Assembly (NCBI RefSeq): GCF_016862435.1
Contig: NZ_BOMY01000033.1
Coordinates: 1 to 64,000 of the forward strand
Source of the DNA: Paractinoplanes tereljensis
GTDB taxonomy: Bacteria; Actinomycetota; Actinomycetes; Mycobacteriales; Micromonosporaceae
Direction of reading: 5' to 3'
Length of the DNA stretch: 64,000 nt
Positions 20,056 to 28,992 of the stretch are shown here, in pieces (position 1 is the stretch's first letter; each line of letters opens with the position of its first letter). Both the position numbers and the translations under genes were made by a program. The notes under the pieces are model-generated. The model did not search any database, was not told the DNA's origin, and was given only the letters and a program-made list of their open reading frames with translations.

Positions 20056-21867
20056 ATGAATAAGGCGTTATCTTCCCTGTTCACAGCGGTGCTGGCGGGT
20101 GCCGCCCTGCTGATCTCGCCGGCCGCGGCACAGGCCTCGCTGGCCGACCCGCTCGCCGTGAGTTTCACCTTCGACGATGGAGTTGCTGATCAATTAGCGG
20201 CTCAAGATTTGCTGCAGCAGCACGGAATGGTGGGAACCTTCTACATCAACTCGGCGCTGATAGGTCAGACGTCATACATGACTCGTACAGATCTGGAGAA
20301 TCTTGCGGCCAACGGCCACGAGATCGGCGGCCATACCGCAACTCACCAAGATCTGTTGACACTGGCGCCCGGGGAGCAGAACCGGCAGATCTGTACAGAT
20401 CGAAACACGCTTTTGTCGTGGGGTTTCGACATAACGTCCTTCGCCTATCCGTTCGCCAACCTGGACGCCGGCCTCGAAACGATCGCGCAGCACTGTGGCT
20501 ACAACAGCGCCCGGGCGGTCGGCGACCTGTACGACGCCACCGACTGCGACGACTGTGACCCGGCCGAAACAGTTCCACCCCTGGACGCGTACGCGATCCG
20601 CACCCCCGACGACGTCGAGGTGACCACCACCCTGGCCGAGCTGCAGGACCTGGTCGAACGGGCCGAGGTCACCGGGGGCTGGCTGCCGTTCAACTTCCAC
20701 CACATCTGCGACACCGGCTGCCCGGCCGAGTCCATCTCGGCGTCCGTGCTCGATGCCTTCCTGACCTGGCTCGCCCCGCGCACCGCGGTCGGCACCACGG
20801 TCGAGACGGTGAACGACGTCATCGGCGGCACGGTCGCCGCCGCGGTCAGCCCGACCGCGCCGCTCGCGCCCGGCGCCCCCGAGGTCAACACCGTGCGCAA
20901 CCCGTCCCTGGAGGACGTCAGCCCGTTCGACGCGAACCTGCCCGACTGCTGGCAGCCGGCCGGCTACGGCGACAACACCGCCGTGCAGACCCGGGTCACC
21001 GACGCGCACACCGGCACGTACGCGTCGCAGATCCAGATGACCGCCCGGACCGACGGCGACGCCAAGCTGATCCCGCGGTTCGACCTGGGTGACTGCTCGT
21101 CGCAAATTGATCAGGGCCGCACGTACCAGGTGTCGACCTGGTACAAGTCGGATGTCTCGGTGTTCTTCACGTTCTATCAGCGCAACGCGCTCGGCCAGTG
21201 GAGCTACTGGACCCAGAGCCCGCGCTTCGCCCCGTCGACAGGTTGGCGGCAGGCGACCTGGAACACGCCGGCACCTCCCGCAACGGCCGTGGCGGCCGGC
21301 TTCGGCCTCACCATCGACAGCGTCGGCACCCTGGTCACCGACGACTACAGCTTCGCCGACCACCCGCTGGCGCCCGCTCCGGACGGCGTCAACGCCCTGG
21401 TCAATCCCTCCCTGGAGACGCCGGGCGCGGACGGCTTCCCGGCCTGCTGGACCGGCACCGGCTACGGCACCAACACTCCGGTGTGGACCACGGTGACCGA
21501 CGCCGCCGACGGCACGTACGCCCAGAAGCTGGAGCTGACCGCCCGCACCGACGGCGACGCCAAGCTGATCCCCGGCTGGGACTCGGGCAACTGCGCGCCG
21601 CTGGTCACGCCCGGCAAGACCCTCTCGCTGTCCGTTTCCTATCACGGCACCCAGCCGACGTTCTTCACCCTCTACAAGCAGGACGCCGCGGGCACCTGGT
21701 CGTGGTGGACGCAGAGCCCACCGTTCGCGGCCAGCGCCACCTACACCACGGCGGCCTGGACCACCCCGGCCGTCCCGGCCGGCACCCGAGCCGTCACCTT
21801 CGGCCTGACCCTGGACGCCGTGGGCGAGGTGACCACCGACAACTACAGCCTGGTGAGCAACCCCTAG
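20056..21867 (+). CDS. Secreted NodB polysaccharide deacetylase with duplicated C-terminal domain
   Basis: A 603-residue exported CE4 deacetylase. A signal peptide ends near AQAS; the NodB domain (about residues 30-260) shows TFDDG and the metal-binding HTATHQD. Two tandem C-terminal domains follow (about 280-440 and 450-603), each beginning NPSLE and sharing TARTDGDAKLIP, WTQSP and a D[DN]YS ending; they are likely carbohydrate-binding beta-sandwiches. ATG 20056 is chosen because GGAGG sits 7 bases upstream. It probably N-deacetylates the neighbouring exopolysaccharide or a wall glycan. The first part of the gene has unusually low GC (about 54% over 20161-20460 by hand count). Confidence 0.9.
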   Translation: MNKALSSLFTAVLAGAALLISPAAAQASLADPLAVSFTFDDGVADQLAAQDLLQQHGMVGTFYINSALIGQTSYMTRTDLENLAANGHEIGGHTATHQDLLTLAPGEQNRQICTDRNTLLSWGFDITSFAYPFANLDAGLETIAQHCGYNSARAVGDLYDATDCDDCDPAETVPPLDAYAIRTPDDVEVTTTLAELQDLVERAEVTGGWLPFNFHHICDTGCPAESISASVLDAFLTWLAPRTAVGTTVETVNDVIGGTVAAAVSPTAPLAPGAPEVNTVRNPSLEDVSPFDANLPDCWQPAGYGDNTAVQTRVTDAHTGTYASQIQMTARTDGDAKLIPRFDLGDCSSQIDQGRTYQVSTWYKSDVSVFFTFYQRNALGQWSYWTQSPRFAPSTGWRQATWNTPAPPATAVAAGFGLTIDSVGTLVTDDYSFADHPLAPAPDGVNALVNPSLETPGADGFPACWTGTGYGTNTPVWTTVTDAADGTYAQKLELTARTDGDAKLIPGWDSGNCAPLVTPGKTLSLSVSYHGTQPTFFTLYKQDAAGTWSWWTQSPPFAASATYTTAAWTTPAVPAGTRAVTFGLTLDAVGEVTTDNYSLVSNP

Positions 21868-22751
21868 ACGCCCCACATGGCAGCCACGTGGCGGGAGTCC
21901 GTGCCGCAGCAGCCGCCGATCAACGTGAGATTGGGCAGGTGCGGGCGCAGATCAGTCTGCGCCCGGGCCAGTTCGGCCGGGTCGCCCTCGTCCAGCTCGG
22001 TGGCGGCGTCCAGTTCGGCGTGGCCGGCCGTGGACGCGTTGGCGCGCAGGCCGACTATCCGGTCGCGCCAGGCGCCCTCGGTCAGGCCGGGCGCCACGTG
22101 GGTGGGGTGGGCACAGTTGACCATGAAGTAGTCCGGGGCGGCCTCGGCGTCCACCGTGGTGACCGCGTCCCGCAATGAGGTGCCGTCGGGCAGGTGACCG
22201 TTCTGCTCGACGGTGAACGAGATGGCCACCGGCAGACCGGCCGCGCGGGCCGCCCGGACGATGCCGATCGCCTCGCCGGGGCCGGTCAGCGTGAACGCGG
22301 TGACCAGGTCGGCGCCGGCCTCGGCGAAGGCGTCGATCTGAGGTGCGTGATAGGCGGCGGCCTGGTCCGGGTCGGTCGGGTCGCCGGCCACGTAACCGTC
22401 GCCGCGCGGGCCGATGGCGCCGCTCACCAGCAGATCGGTGCGGAGTCCCCGGAGCAGCGCGACGCTCTCCTGGTTGACCCGGCGCAGGTCGGCGGCGTCG
22501 TAGCCCAGCTTGGCGCCCCAGTCGGCGCTGGCCCGCCACGTCGGCGTCTCCAGCTGCAGAGCGGCGCCGGCCCTGGCCGCGATGTCGACGTAGTCGCCGT
22601 AGTAGCGCCGCAGCAGGTCTCGGCCCGGCCCGCGGTCGACGAGCGGGAACGCGGCGAACTCCGGCAGGTCGACGTCGTAGTGGTAGATCAGGTCGGTCTC
22701 CAGCCCGCCATCGGTGACGACCGGACGGCCGGACAGTTGCGGCAGGGTCAT
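21864..22751 (-). CDS. mmuM: Homocysteine S-methyltransferase
   Basis: A 295-residue homocysteine S-methyltransferase that makes methionine from homocysteine using S-methylmethionine (or SAM). The N-terminal DGGLETDL, the Cys in MVNCAHP and the paired zinc cysteines in GGCCGT near the C-terminus are the diagnostic ligands. Start ATG 22751 has the ribosome site AAGGAG; the longer open frame upstream overlaps the divergent GH42 gene and is rejected. Its stop overlaps that of the deacetylase tail to tail. Confidence 0.93.
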   Translation of the reverse strand: MTLPQLSGRPVVTDGGLETDLIYHYDVDLPEFAAFPLVDRGPGRDLLRRYYGDYVDIAARAGAALQLETPTWRASADWGAKLGYDAADLRRVNQESVALLRGLRTDLLVSGAIGPRGDGYVAGDPTDPDQAAAYHAPQIDAFAEAGADLVTAFTLTGPGEAIGIVRAARAAGLPVAISFTVEQNGHLPDGTSLRDAVTTVDAEAAPDYFMVNCAHPTHVAPGLTEGAWRDRIVGLRANASTAGHAELDAATELDEGDPAELARAQTDLRPHLPNLTLIGGCCGTDSRHVAAMWGV

Positions 22752-22835
22752 GACGGCTCCTTTTTCACGGCGTACCAGTCTGATTGGTCTGTTTGTAGCA
22801 GGCCAGGCGGGACGCCGGGCTGGGAACATGGACCC

Positions 22836-24710
22836 ATGGCGATCTTCTACGGCGGGGACTACAACCCGGAGCAGTGGCCCGAGGACGTGTGGCTCGAGGA
22901 CGTCGACCTGATGCGCAGGGCGGGGGTCAACCTGGCTACGGTCGGCGTCTTCTCGTGGGCCCGGATCCAGCCGGACGAAGGGGTGTTCGACTTCGGCTGG
23001 CTGGACCGGGTCCTCGACCTGCTGCACGCCGGGGGAGTGGCGGTCGACCTGGCCACCGGCACCGCCTCGACCCCGCCGTGGGCCACCACGAAGTACCCGT
23101 CCATCCTCACGGTTGGGCACGACGGCGCCGTCCGCTGGCCGGGCGGCCGCCAGCACTACGCGCCGACCTCACCGGAATACCGGCGGCTCGCCGCCGACCT
23201 GGTGTCCGCGCTCGTCGCGCGCTACAAGAATCACCCGGCGGTGGTGATGTGGCACATCAACAACGAGCTGGGCTGCCACACCACCTACGACTACTCCGAC
23301 CAGGCCGCGTCTGCGTTCCGGACCTGGCTGCGCGCGAAGTACGGCGACCTGGACGCGCTGAACGCCGCCTGGGGCACCATGTTCTGGTCGCAGCGCTACA
23401 CCGACTTCGAGCAGATCCTGCCGCCACGCCTCGCCCCGACCTCGGTCAATCCGGCCGGGCTGCTCGACTTCCGGCGGTTCAGCTCCGACATGCTCCTCGA
23501 ACTGCTGCGCCTGGAGAAGCGGATCATCCGGAAAGCCGGCGCCACCCAGCCGATCACCACCAACATGATGGGCGCGTTCCCGAAGGCCGACTACTGGTCC
23601 TGGGCCGGCGAACTCGACTTCATCTCCGACGACAGCTATCCCGACCCGCGCGACCCGCTGTCCTTCCGGCAGACCGCGTTCGGCCGCGACCTGATGCGCT
23701 CGCTCAAGCCCGGCACCCCGTGGATCCTGATGGAACAGGCCGCCGGCCACGTCAACTGGCGGCCCAACAACGCGGCCAAGGCACCCGGGCAGATGGCCGC
23801 GCTGAGCATGCAGGCGGTCGGCCGGGGCGCCGACGGCGTGCTGTTCTTCCAGTGGCGGCAGGCGGCCCGCGGCTCGGAGAAGTTCCACTCGGCGATGCTG
23901 CCGCACGCCGGCCCGGACACCCGTACCTATCGGGAGGTTGCCGCCCTCGGTGCGGCACTGTCTCGGGTGTCGCCGCCGCCACCGGGCCGGGACGCCCAGG
24001 TCGCGCTGATCCTCGACTGGAACTGCCACTGGGCCCTCGACCAGCCCAACCACCCGGCCCGCCTCGACTACCTGGCCGAGGTCCAGGGCTGGCACGCCGC
24101 CTTCCACGCGCTCAACATCCAGGTCGACCTGGTCCACCCGGACGGACCCTTCGACGGGTACGCCGTGGTGGTCGCGCCCAGCCTCTACCTGATCCGCGAC
24201 GCGACGCCGCTGGTCCGGTACGTCGCGGACGGCGGCCGCCTGTTCACCACCGCCTACACCGACGTGGTGGACGAGAACGACGGCTTCCTGCCCGGCGGTT
24301 TCACCCAGCGCCTGGGCGAGACGCTCGGCCTCACCGTGACCGATATTGCCGGGGTGCTGGGCGACGAGGCGGTCTACGGCGACGGTAGCCGCGGCGAGAC
24401 CCTGCGCGAGGAGATCCGCCTGCACGGCGCCGAGGTGCTGGAATCCTTCGCCGACGGTTCCCCGGCATTGACCCGCCACCGCCACGGCCGCGGCGAGGCC
24501 TGGCACCTGGCCACGCTGGCCGCCCCGGCCGACCGCGAGCGATTGGCCGCCGGCTTCGGCATCGCCCCGGTCCGGCCCGACCTACCACCGAACGTGGAGG
24601 CCTGCGCCCGCAACGGCCTGGTCACCGTGATCAACCACAACCCGACCCCGGTGACCATCGGCGACGAGCAATTCGCGCCGTACGAATACCGGCTGATCAA
24701 TCCCAGCTGA
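22836..24710 (+). CDS. GH42 beta-galactosidase, cytoplasmic
   Basis: A 624-residue GH42 enzyme without a signal peptide. The start MAIFYGGDYNPEQWPE is typical. The acid/base Glu is near residue 144 (HINNELGCH) and the nucleophile Glu near residue 300 (WILMEQAAGHVNW); the trimerisation/glutaminase-like domain and the small C-terminal sheet domain follow. It hydrolyses terminal beta-galactosides (or alpha-L-arabinopyranosides) after import. It stands alone, divergent from the methyltransferase, with no transporter next to it and no copy of the TCGAAGCGCTTCGA operator. Confidence 0.93.
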   Translation: MAIFYGGDYNPEQWPEDVWLEDVDLMRRAGVNLATVGVFSWARIQPDEGVFDFGWLDRVLDLLHAGGVAVDLATGTASTPPWATTKYPSILTVGHDGAVRWPGGRQHYAPTSPEYRRLAADLVSALVARYKNHPAVVMWHINNELGCHTTYDYSDQAASAFRTWLRAKYGDLDALNAAWGTMFWSQRYTDFEQILPPRLAPTSVNPAGLLDFRRFSSDMLLELLRLEKRIIRKAGATQPITTNMMGAFPKADYWSWAGELDFISDDSYPDPRDPLSFRQTAFGRDLMRSLKPGTPWILMEQAAGHVNWRPNNAAKAPGQMAALSMQAVGRGADGVLFFQWRQAARGSEKFHSAMLPHAGPDTRTYREVAALGAALSRVSPPPPGRDAQVALILDWNCHWALDQPNHPARLDYLAEVQGWHAAFHALNIQVDLVHPDGPFDGYAVVVAPSLYLIRDATPLVRYVADGGRLFTTAYTDVVDENDGFLPGGFTQRLGETLGLTVTDIAGVLGDEAVYGDGSRGETLREEIRLHGAEVLESFADGSPALTRHRHGRGEAWHLATLAAPADRERLAAGFGIAPVRPDLPPNVEACARNGLVTVINHNPTPVTIGDEQFAPYEYRLINPS

Positions 24711-24725
24711 CCAGCCCGGCAACGG

Positions 24726-24753
24726 CCCGCGGTGTCGACGTCGCCGCCGCGGG
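24726..24753. terminator. Hairpin between convergent genes
   Basis: CCCGCGG (24726-24732) pairs with CCGCGGG (24747-24753) around a 14-base loop. It lies between the ends of the GH42 gene and the convergent emfourin-like gene. There is no U-tract, so termination is only likely, not certain. Confidence 0.4.
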
Positions 24754-24759
24754 TCCCGG

Positions 24760-25056
24760 CTATGTGTAGCGGCTCAGGAACTGCAGCAGCGGCCGCAGCT
24801 GCGGCGGAATGGCCGGATCCGAAACCGTCCCTTGCCAGCGCTGCGCACCCCGCTCGATGATCAGGTCGTAGCGCATGAGATCGGCCCCCGCCGAGGTCGC
24901 AGTGCTGGTGACGATCCCGGGGTCGATCGCCGAAACCAGCCGCACCAGCTCCGCCGCCTCAGCCGGCGGCAGCCGCGCGGACTCCAGCACGACATGCGCC
25001 GTCCGCCCGGTAAACCCGCCGGACCGCCGCATTTCCACCCGCACGCGCCCGGTCAT
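24760..25056 (-). CDS. Emfourin-like protease inhibitor
   Basis: A 98-residue cytoplasmic protein. The pattern VRVEMRRSGGFTG near the start, ...RYDLII... in the middle and PPQLRPLLQFL at the end matches the protealysin-inhibitor (emfourin) family, small inhibitors of M4 thermolysin-like proteases. Such genes often sit next to an M4 protease, but no metalloprotease of that type is encoded here, so the inhibitor is an orphan or acts on a distant gene product. Family assignment is by recognised pattern only. Confidence 0.65.
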   Translation of the reverse strand: MTGRVRVEMRRSGGFTGRTAHVVLESARLPPAEAAELVRLVSAIDPGIVTSTATSAGADLMRYDLIIERGAQRWQGTVSDPAIPPQLRPLLQFLSRYT

Positions 25057-25225
25057 CTACGCCAGCCCCCCCAACATCGACGAACTCCGAATAGTACGCG
25101 TTTCCCGGTCCCCAACCGCACAGCCACGAACCCCGCCTGCGGCGGCTGCCGCCCGCGAGCCCTCGACGGCCGAACGGCCGTAGCGCGCCTCTCGCGCGGT
25201 GATGGGCTGGATCCAGATCGCGCGG

Positions 25226-26161
25226 TCAGATCACCGCCGGCGCGGGCAGCTCGCCGACCCAATAGGCGGCGGCGGTGCGGAAGTCCTCGTCGACCGGGAG
25301 GGCCGCGTCTTGGACGGCGCGCTGCCAGGCCAGCGCGCGGGGGACCCGGTCGATCCGGTAGGCCAGCGATACTGAGCGGCGCAGCGTGGTGGCCGGGGCC
25401 AGGTCGGTCCACGGTTCCAGGTAGGCGTCGCGCAACCGGGCCAGCTCGGCGGCTCCCGGTTCGAGTTTCAGCAGGTGGGCGGCGAAGCCGAGGGCGACCA
25501 GCATGGTCCCGAACGGGTGCGACACGCACGCGTCGCCCCAGTCGAAGAAGCGGAAGCCCCGCGGCCCGACCGGGAAGACGTTGGCGTCGGTGAGGTCGTC
25601 GTGCTGGAGGGCAGCGGGCAGCCCGTCCGCGGCCAGTTCCGCACACCAGTCGGCGAACGGCACGGCCGCCACGTCGCCCTCCGTCTCCACCGAGGCCAGG
25701 AAACCCTTGAGGAGGCCGGGCAGCAGCGGCAGCCGCATGTCGGGCACGCCGAGCGCGACCATCTCGTCGGCGCGGGCGGCGGTCTCGCGCTGCAGCACCG
25801 CGTACGCCTGCAGCATCCGCGCCCAGGTCTCCACCGGTGGCCCGGCGCCGATCTCGTCGCGCAGCGTGGGCCCGGCGTCGGCGCTCAGCAGCCAGCCCCG
25901 GTCGTCAACCGCCAGCGGCGCCAGCACGGCGTCCGGCACCCAGCCGGCCAGCGCCGCCGCCAGCGGCGCCTCATAGGCGCAGGCAGCCGTGTTGGCCTTG
26001 AACCATCGGGTCCCAGCGGCCGTCGATACTCGGTGCGTCACCGACCAGGGCCGGACCCGAACCTCAACGATCGGCCCAGTCGCCGGAGCGTCGAGATGCG
26101 CCATGATCCACTCGTGCGCGGCCGCCACCCACTCGGGGTCGTGCCAGTCGTTGGCTTTCAT
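25226..26161 (-). CDS. APH-family phosphotransferase-like protein
   Basis: A 311-residue aminoglycoside-phosphotransferase-fold protein. The catalytic HDDLTDAN (Brenner motif, about residue 185) and the metal-binding DWGD (about residue 205) are both present, so it is probably active. Members phosphorylate antibiotics, sugars or other small molecules; nothing in the context shows which. It starts at ATG 26161 and has no operon partner, so a resistance role should not be assumed. Confidence 0.85.
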   Translation of the reverse strand: MKANDWHDPEWVAAAHEWIMAHLDAPATGPIVEVRVRPWSVTHRVSTAAGTRWFKANTAACAYEAPLAAALAGWVPDAVLAPLAVDDRGWLLSADAGPTLRDEIGAGPPVETWARMLQAYAVLQRETAARADEMVALGVPDMRLPLLPGLLKGFLASVETEGDVAAVPFADWCAELAADGLPAALQHDDLTDANVFPVGPRGFRFFDWGDACVSHPFGTMLVALGFAAHLLKLEPGAAELARLRDAYLEPWTDLAPATTLRRSVSLAYRIDRVPRALAWQRAVQDAALPVDEDFRTAAAYWVGELPAPAVI

Positions 26162-26332
26162 CGACCGTGACTTTAGGGAGTCCCGGCCGCCGGGCGCAGC
26201 CGAGATTCGGGCCGGCGCCTGGATCTCCTGCGCGAGAGTCGCGTTGCGGCCTTGTGGCCGTCGTTGATCGCGTTGCTCGGCGGTTGCCGATGGTGCGGTT
26301 GTGGGGCGGGATGCGCGTACCTTCCGGATTTG

Positions 26333-27181
26333 TCAGAGAATTCCGGCGACCAGCCTAAGTGGGGTTTCGAAGGCCGACAGGGCCTCTTCCGTGTGTGCGT
26401 CGGCGGGGAGGTGGATTACCAGGCGCTGGCCGTCGTCGGCGGGTAGGTCCAGGGTTTCGTAGGCCACTCGCAGCTCGCCCGCGGCCGGGTGCATCCAGCG
26501 CCGGATGCCGTTCGCCGACGGCAGGCCGGGGACTGTGCGGGTGCGTTCGTCGAAGGAGTCGCCGGCCAGCACCGTCAGCTCGTCGGCCAGGGCGGCCAGG
26601 TGCTGGTCGGCGCGGAACGGGCCCTGTTTCAGGTCGGCCACCCGGTCGTCGGCGACCATGTCCCAGTCGGGGAAGGTGGTGCGGGACCGGCGGTCGGTGA
26701 AGACGTAGCGGTTGAGGTTGGGTGGGTCGCCGTCGAGCAGGCCGGTCGCGCCGGCCAGGCGCTGGAAGCCGCTCGTCCAGGCGAGCAGGTCGCCCTGCTG
26801 GTTCAGCAGGACCGCGGCGGCCGGTTCGAGGCGGGACAGGATGGCTCGCACCGAGGGGCGCACCTCGCGGCCGGGGCCGGCGTCGCCCCGGCAGGTGAAG
26901 CCGCGGTCGGCGCCCTTGGACAGCCGGTAGAGGTGGACGCGCTCGCTCGCGCTCAGCCGCAACGCCGAGGCCAGGGCGCCCAGCACCGGCGCCGACGGGT
27001 GGCGGTCGCGGCCCTGTTCGAGGCGGGTCACGTATTCGACGCTCACCCCGGCCAGCGCGGCCACCTCGGAGCGGCGCAGGCCGGGCGTGCGGCGGCGCGG
27101 GCCGGTGGGCAGGCCGCTCGCGGCGGGCGTGATCGTCTCGCGCCGGCTGCGCAGAAACATCCCCAACTCGTTGTCGGCCAT
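26333..27181 (-). CDS. MmyB-type XRE family transcription regulator
   Basis: A 282-residue regulator with an N-terminal XRE helix-turn-helix (about residues 30-85; VAALAGVSVEYVTRLEQGRD) and a MmyB-like PAS ligand domain (about 105-270). The family often represses a divergent oxidoreductase and may sense a small hydrophobic ligand. The gene is divergent from the FAD oxidoreductase at 27283, so that gene is the likely target. ATG 27181 is chosen; the frame is open upstream but has no ribosome site and crosses the control region. Confidence 0.88.
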   Translation of the reverse strand: MADNELGMFLRSRRETITPAASGLPTGPRRRTPGLRRSEVAALAGVSVEYVTRLEQGRDRHPSAPVLGALASALRLSASERVHLYRLSKGADRGFTCRGDAGPGREVRPSVRAILSRLEPAAAVLLNQQGDLLAWTSGFQRLAGATGLLDGDPPNLNRYVFTDRRSRTTFPDWDMVADDRVADLKQGPFRADQHLAALADELTVLAGDSFDERTRTVPGLPSANGIRRWMHPAAGELRVAYETLDLPADDGQRLVIHLPADAHTEEALSAFETPLRLVAGIL

Positions 27182-27282
27182 GGCATTGACGGTAACAACC
27201 GCCCCGGCCCGAATCCTGTCCCTGCCGCTACCACCCTGGGCCCGGCCTCCCTGCGACCGGCCGCAGGGGCGAGAAATGACCC

Positions 27283-28266
27283 ATGACAAAAGTGCTGATT
27301 ATCGGCGGCGGGTACGGCGGCATCACGGTGGCGAAGGCGCTCGACGACGTGGCCGAGGTGGTCCTGATCGAGCCGCGCGAGACGTTCGTGCACAACGTGG
27401 CCGCCCTGCGTGCGGTCGTCGACCCGTCGTGGGCGGACCGGATCTTCATTCCTTACGACGGGCTGCTTGCCAACGGCCGCATCCGCCGGGCGTGGGCCGA
27501 AAAGGTCACCGCCGACGCGCGAGTCGAGCTCCGTGGGGGAGACGTCGAAATCGGTGACTACGTGGTGCTGGCGACCGGCTCGTCGTACCCGTACCCGGCA
27601 AAGATTGGAATCGGTGAGCGCGACCAACTCGCGGAGACCCACCGCGCCCTGGAGAAAGCCGAGCACGTCCTGCTGGTCGGCGCCGGACCGGTCGGCCTCG
27701 AGTTCGCCGGCGAGATCACCGCGGCCTGGCCGGGCAAGCGGGTGACCGTCGTGGATCGGGCCGACGACCTGATGCCAGGTGACTATCCGGACGAGTTCCG
27801 CGTCTCGCTGCGGCGACAGCTGGATGAGCGCGGCATCCGGATCACCACCGAGCCGGTCGACGCCGACCTGCGCTTCGACTGTTTCGGCGCCACCCCGGAA
27901 ACCGGGTACGCCGATCTGCCGGCCCGCCGCCCGGACGGCCGCCTTGCGGTCAACCCGGACCTGCGGGTCTGCGGGACCGAGAACATCTTCGCGATCGGTG
28001 ACATCACCGCCCTGCCCGAGCTGAAGATGGCCCGCCTGGCCCAGATGCACGCCAGGGTGGCGGCGGCCAACATCCGCGCGCTGATCGAGGGCCGGACCGA
28101 CCTGACCACGTACCAGCCGCAGCCGGACGCGATCGTCCTGCCGCTGGGCCCGCACGGCGGGGTCAGCTACGGCCCGGAGGCCGGGGTGCTGGGCCCGGAG
28201 CAGACCGCCGCGATCAAGGCCGGCTTCTACCTCGACCAGTACCGGGAGCTACTCGGCCAGCCGTGA
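27283..28266 (+). CDS. FAD-dependent NAD(P)H oxidoreductase (AIF/NDH-2-like)
   Basis: A 327-residue flavoprotein of the pyridine-nucleotide disulfide fold without redox cysteines. It has a FAD-binding motif LIIGGGYGGIT at the N-terminus, a second Rossmann motif LLVGAGPVGLEFAGE near residue 130 and the second FAD motif ENIFAIGDI near residue 235. It resembles AMID/FSP1-type or NDH-2-like NAD(P)H:quinone oxidoreductases. It lies divergent from the MmyB-type regulator, which probably controls it, and converges with the next gene, overlapping it by 18 bases. Confidence 0.88.
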   Translation: MTKVLIIGGGYGGITVAKALDDVAEVVLIEPRETFVHNVAALRAVVDPSWADRIFIPYDGLLANGRIRRAWAEKVTADARVELRGGDVEIGDYVVLATGSSYPYPAKIGIGERDQLAETHRALEKAEHVLLVGAGPVGLEFAGEITAAWPGKRVTVVDRADDLMPGDYPDEFRVSLRRQLDERGIRITTEPVDADLRFDCFGATPETGYADLPARRPDGRLAVNPDLRVCGTENIFAIGDITALPELKMARLAQMHARVAAANIRALIEGRTDLTTYQPQPDAIVLPLGPHGGVSYGPEAGVLGPEQTAAIKAGFYLDQYRELLGQP

Positions 28267-28755
28267 CGCCAGGTCGGCCTCGAACACCTTCACCTGCGGT
28301 GCCGTGGTGCCGGTGCTCTCGTAGCCGGTCGAGTCGGTGATCACGACGCACAGCACCATCAGGTTGCTGACCCGGAAGGCGGTCAGCTCGCCCTGCCGGT
28401 AGGCCTCGTCGCCGACGCCGGGGACCTCGGCGGCCATCCCGGTCGCGGCGTTGCGCAGCAGCTTGCCGGCCTCGGCCGGGGAGGACGCCACCTTGTAGTT
28501 GATCAGCAGGACGGTGTGGGTCGCGGAGTCGGCCCGCACCACCTTGCAGCCGCCGCCGTCCCCGGCGGCGGTCGCGAAGCCGGTGCCGAGGAAGTGCAGG
28601 CCCGGCTCCACCGGCGTGCAGCCGTCCGGCGCGGCGGTGAATTTCGACTTCTCGTCGAATACCCCGGCGAAGTACGCGATCGAGCCGGCCGCGACGAGCA
28701 GCACGAGTGCCGCGAGCACGGCCACGAAGATCAGCGGGTTACGGCGAGACGGCAT
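28249..28755 (-). CDS. Membrane-anchored hypothetical protein
   Basis: A 168-residue protein with one N-terminal membrane helix (about residues 8-30) and an outside domain containing three Cys (DGCTP, GGGCK, LMVLCV). It has the general look of actinobacterial exported proteins, but I cannot name a family. No operon partner is seen. The 18-base tail overlap with the oxidoreductase means there is no room for a separate terminator. Confidence 0.75.
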   Translation of the reverse strand: MPSRRNPLIFVAVLAALVLLVAAGSIAYFAGVFDEKSKFTAAPDGCTPVEPGLHFLGTGFATAAGDGGGCKVVRADSATHTVLLINYKVASSPAEAGKLLRNAATGMAAEVPGVGDEAYRQGELTAFRVSNLMVLCVVITDSTGYESTGTTAPQVKVFEADLASRLAE

Positions 28756-28892
28756 GACGGCGATCCTAGCCGCCCGTGATCATGGCCCCGACCTGCGGCT
28801 GAAGAAGACCCGAGTCGATGTTACCGGGCGATTTCCAAGAGACTGTGGACACGAGATAGGAGGGCATCTATCGTGAGCGATACCGCCGATAA

Positions 28893-28906
28893 TCGAAGCG
28901 CTTCGA
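28893..28906. promoter_or_regulatory. LacI-family operator upstream of GH3 gene
   Basis: The 14-bp perfect palindrome TCGAAGCGCTTCGA has the CG-centred form typical of LacI-family operators. It overlaps a possible -10 hexamer (GATAAT, 28888-28893), so bound repressor would block initiation of the GH3 gene. The same palindrome occurs twice upstream of the sugar-binding protein gene, linking the two transcripts into one regulon. Confidence 0.8.
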
Positions 28907-28992
28907 CGACTACTTCGAAAGATCGCCTGCTCGGTCCATCCACCCGTGCTGAGCAGGTGATTCGTCGTTCCCATAATTGAGGAGAATCGCCC

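Noticed and set aside
20272..21876. Long minus-strand frame opposite the deacetylase
   Set aside because: It is antisense to a well-supported NodB protein with a ribosome site and signal peptide, and shows no family features.
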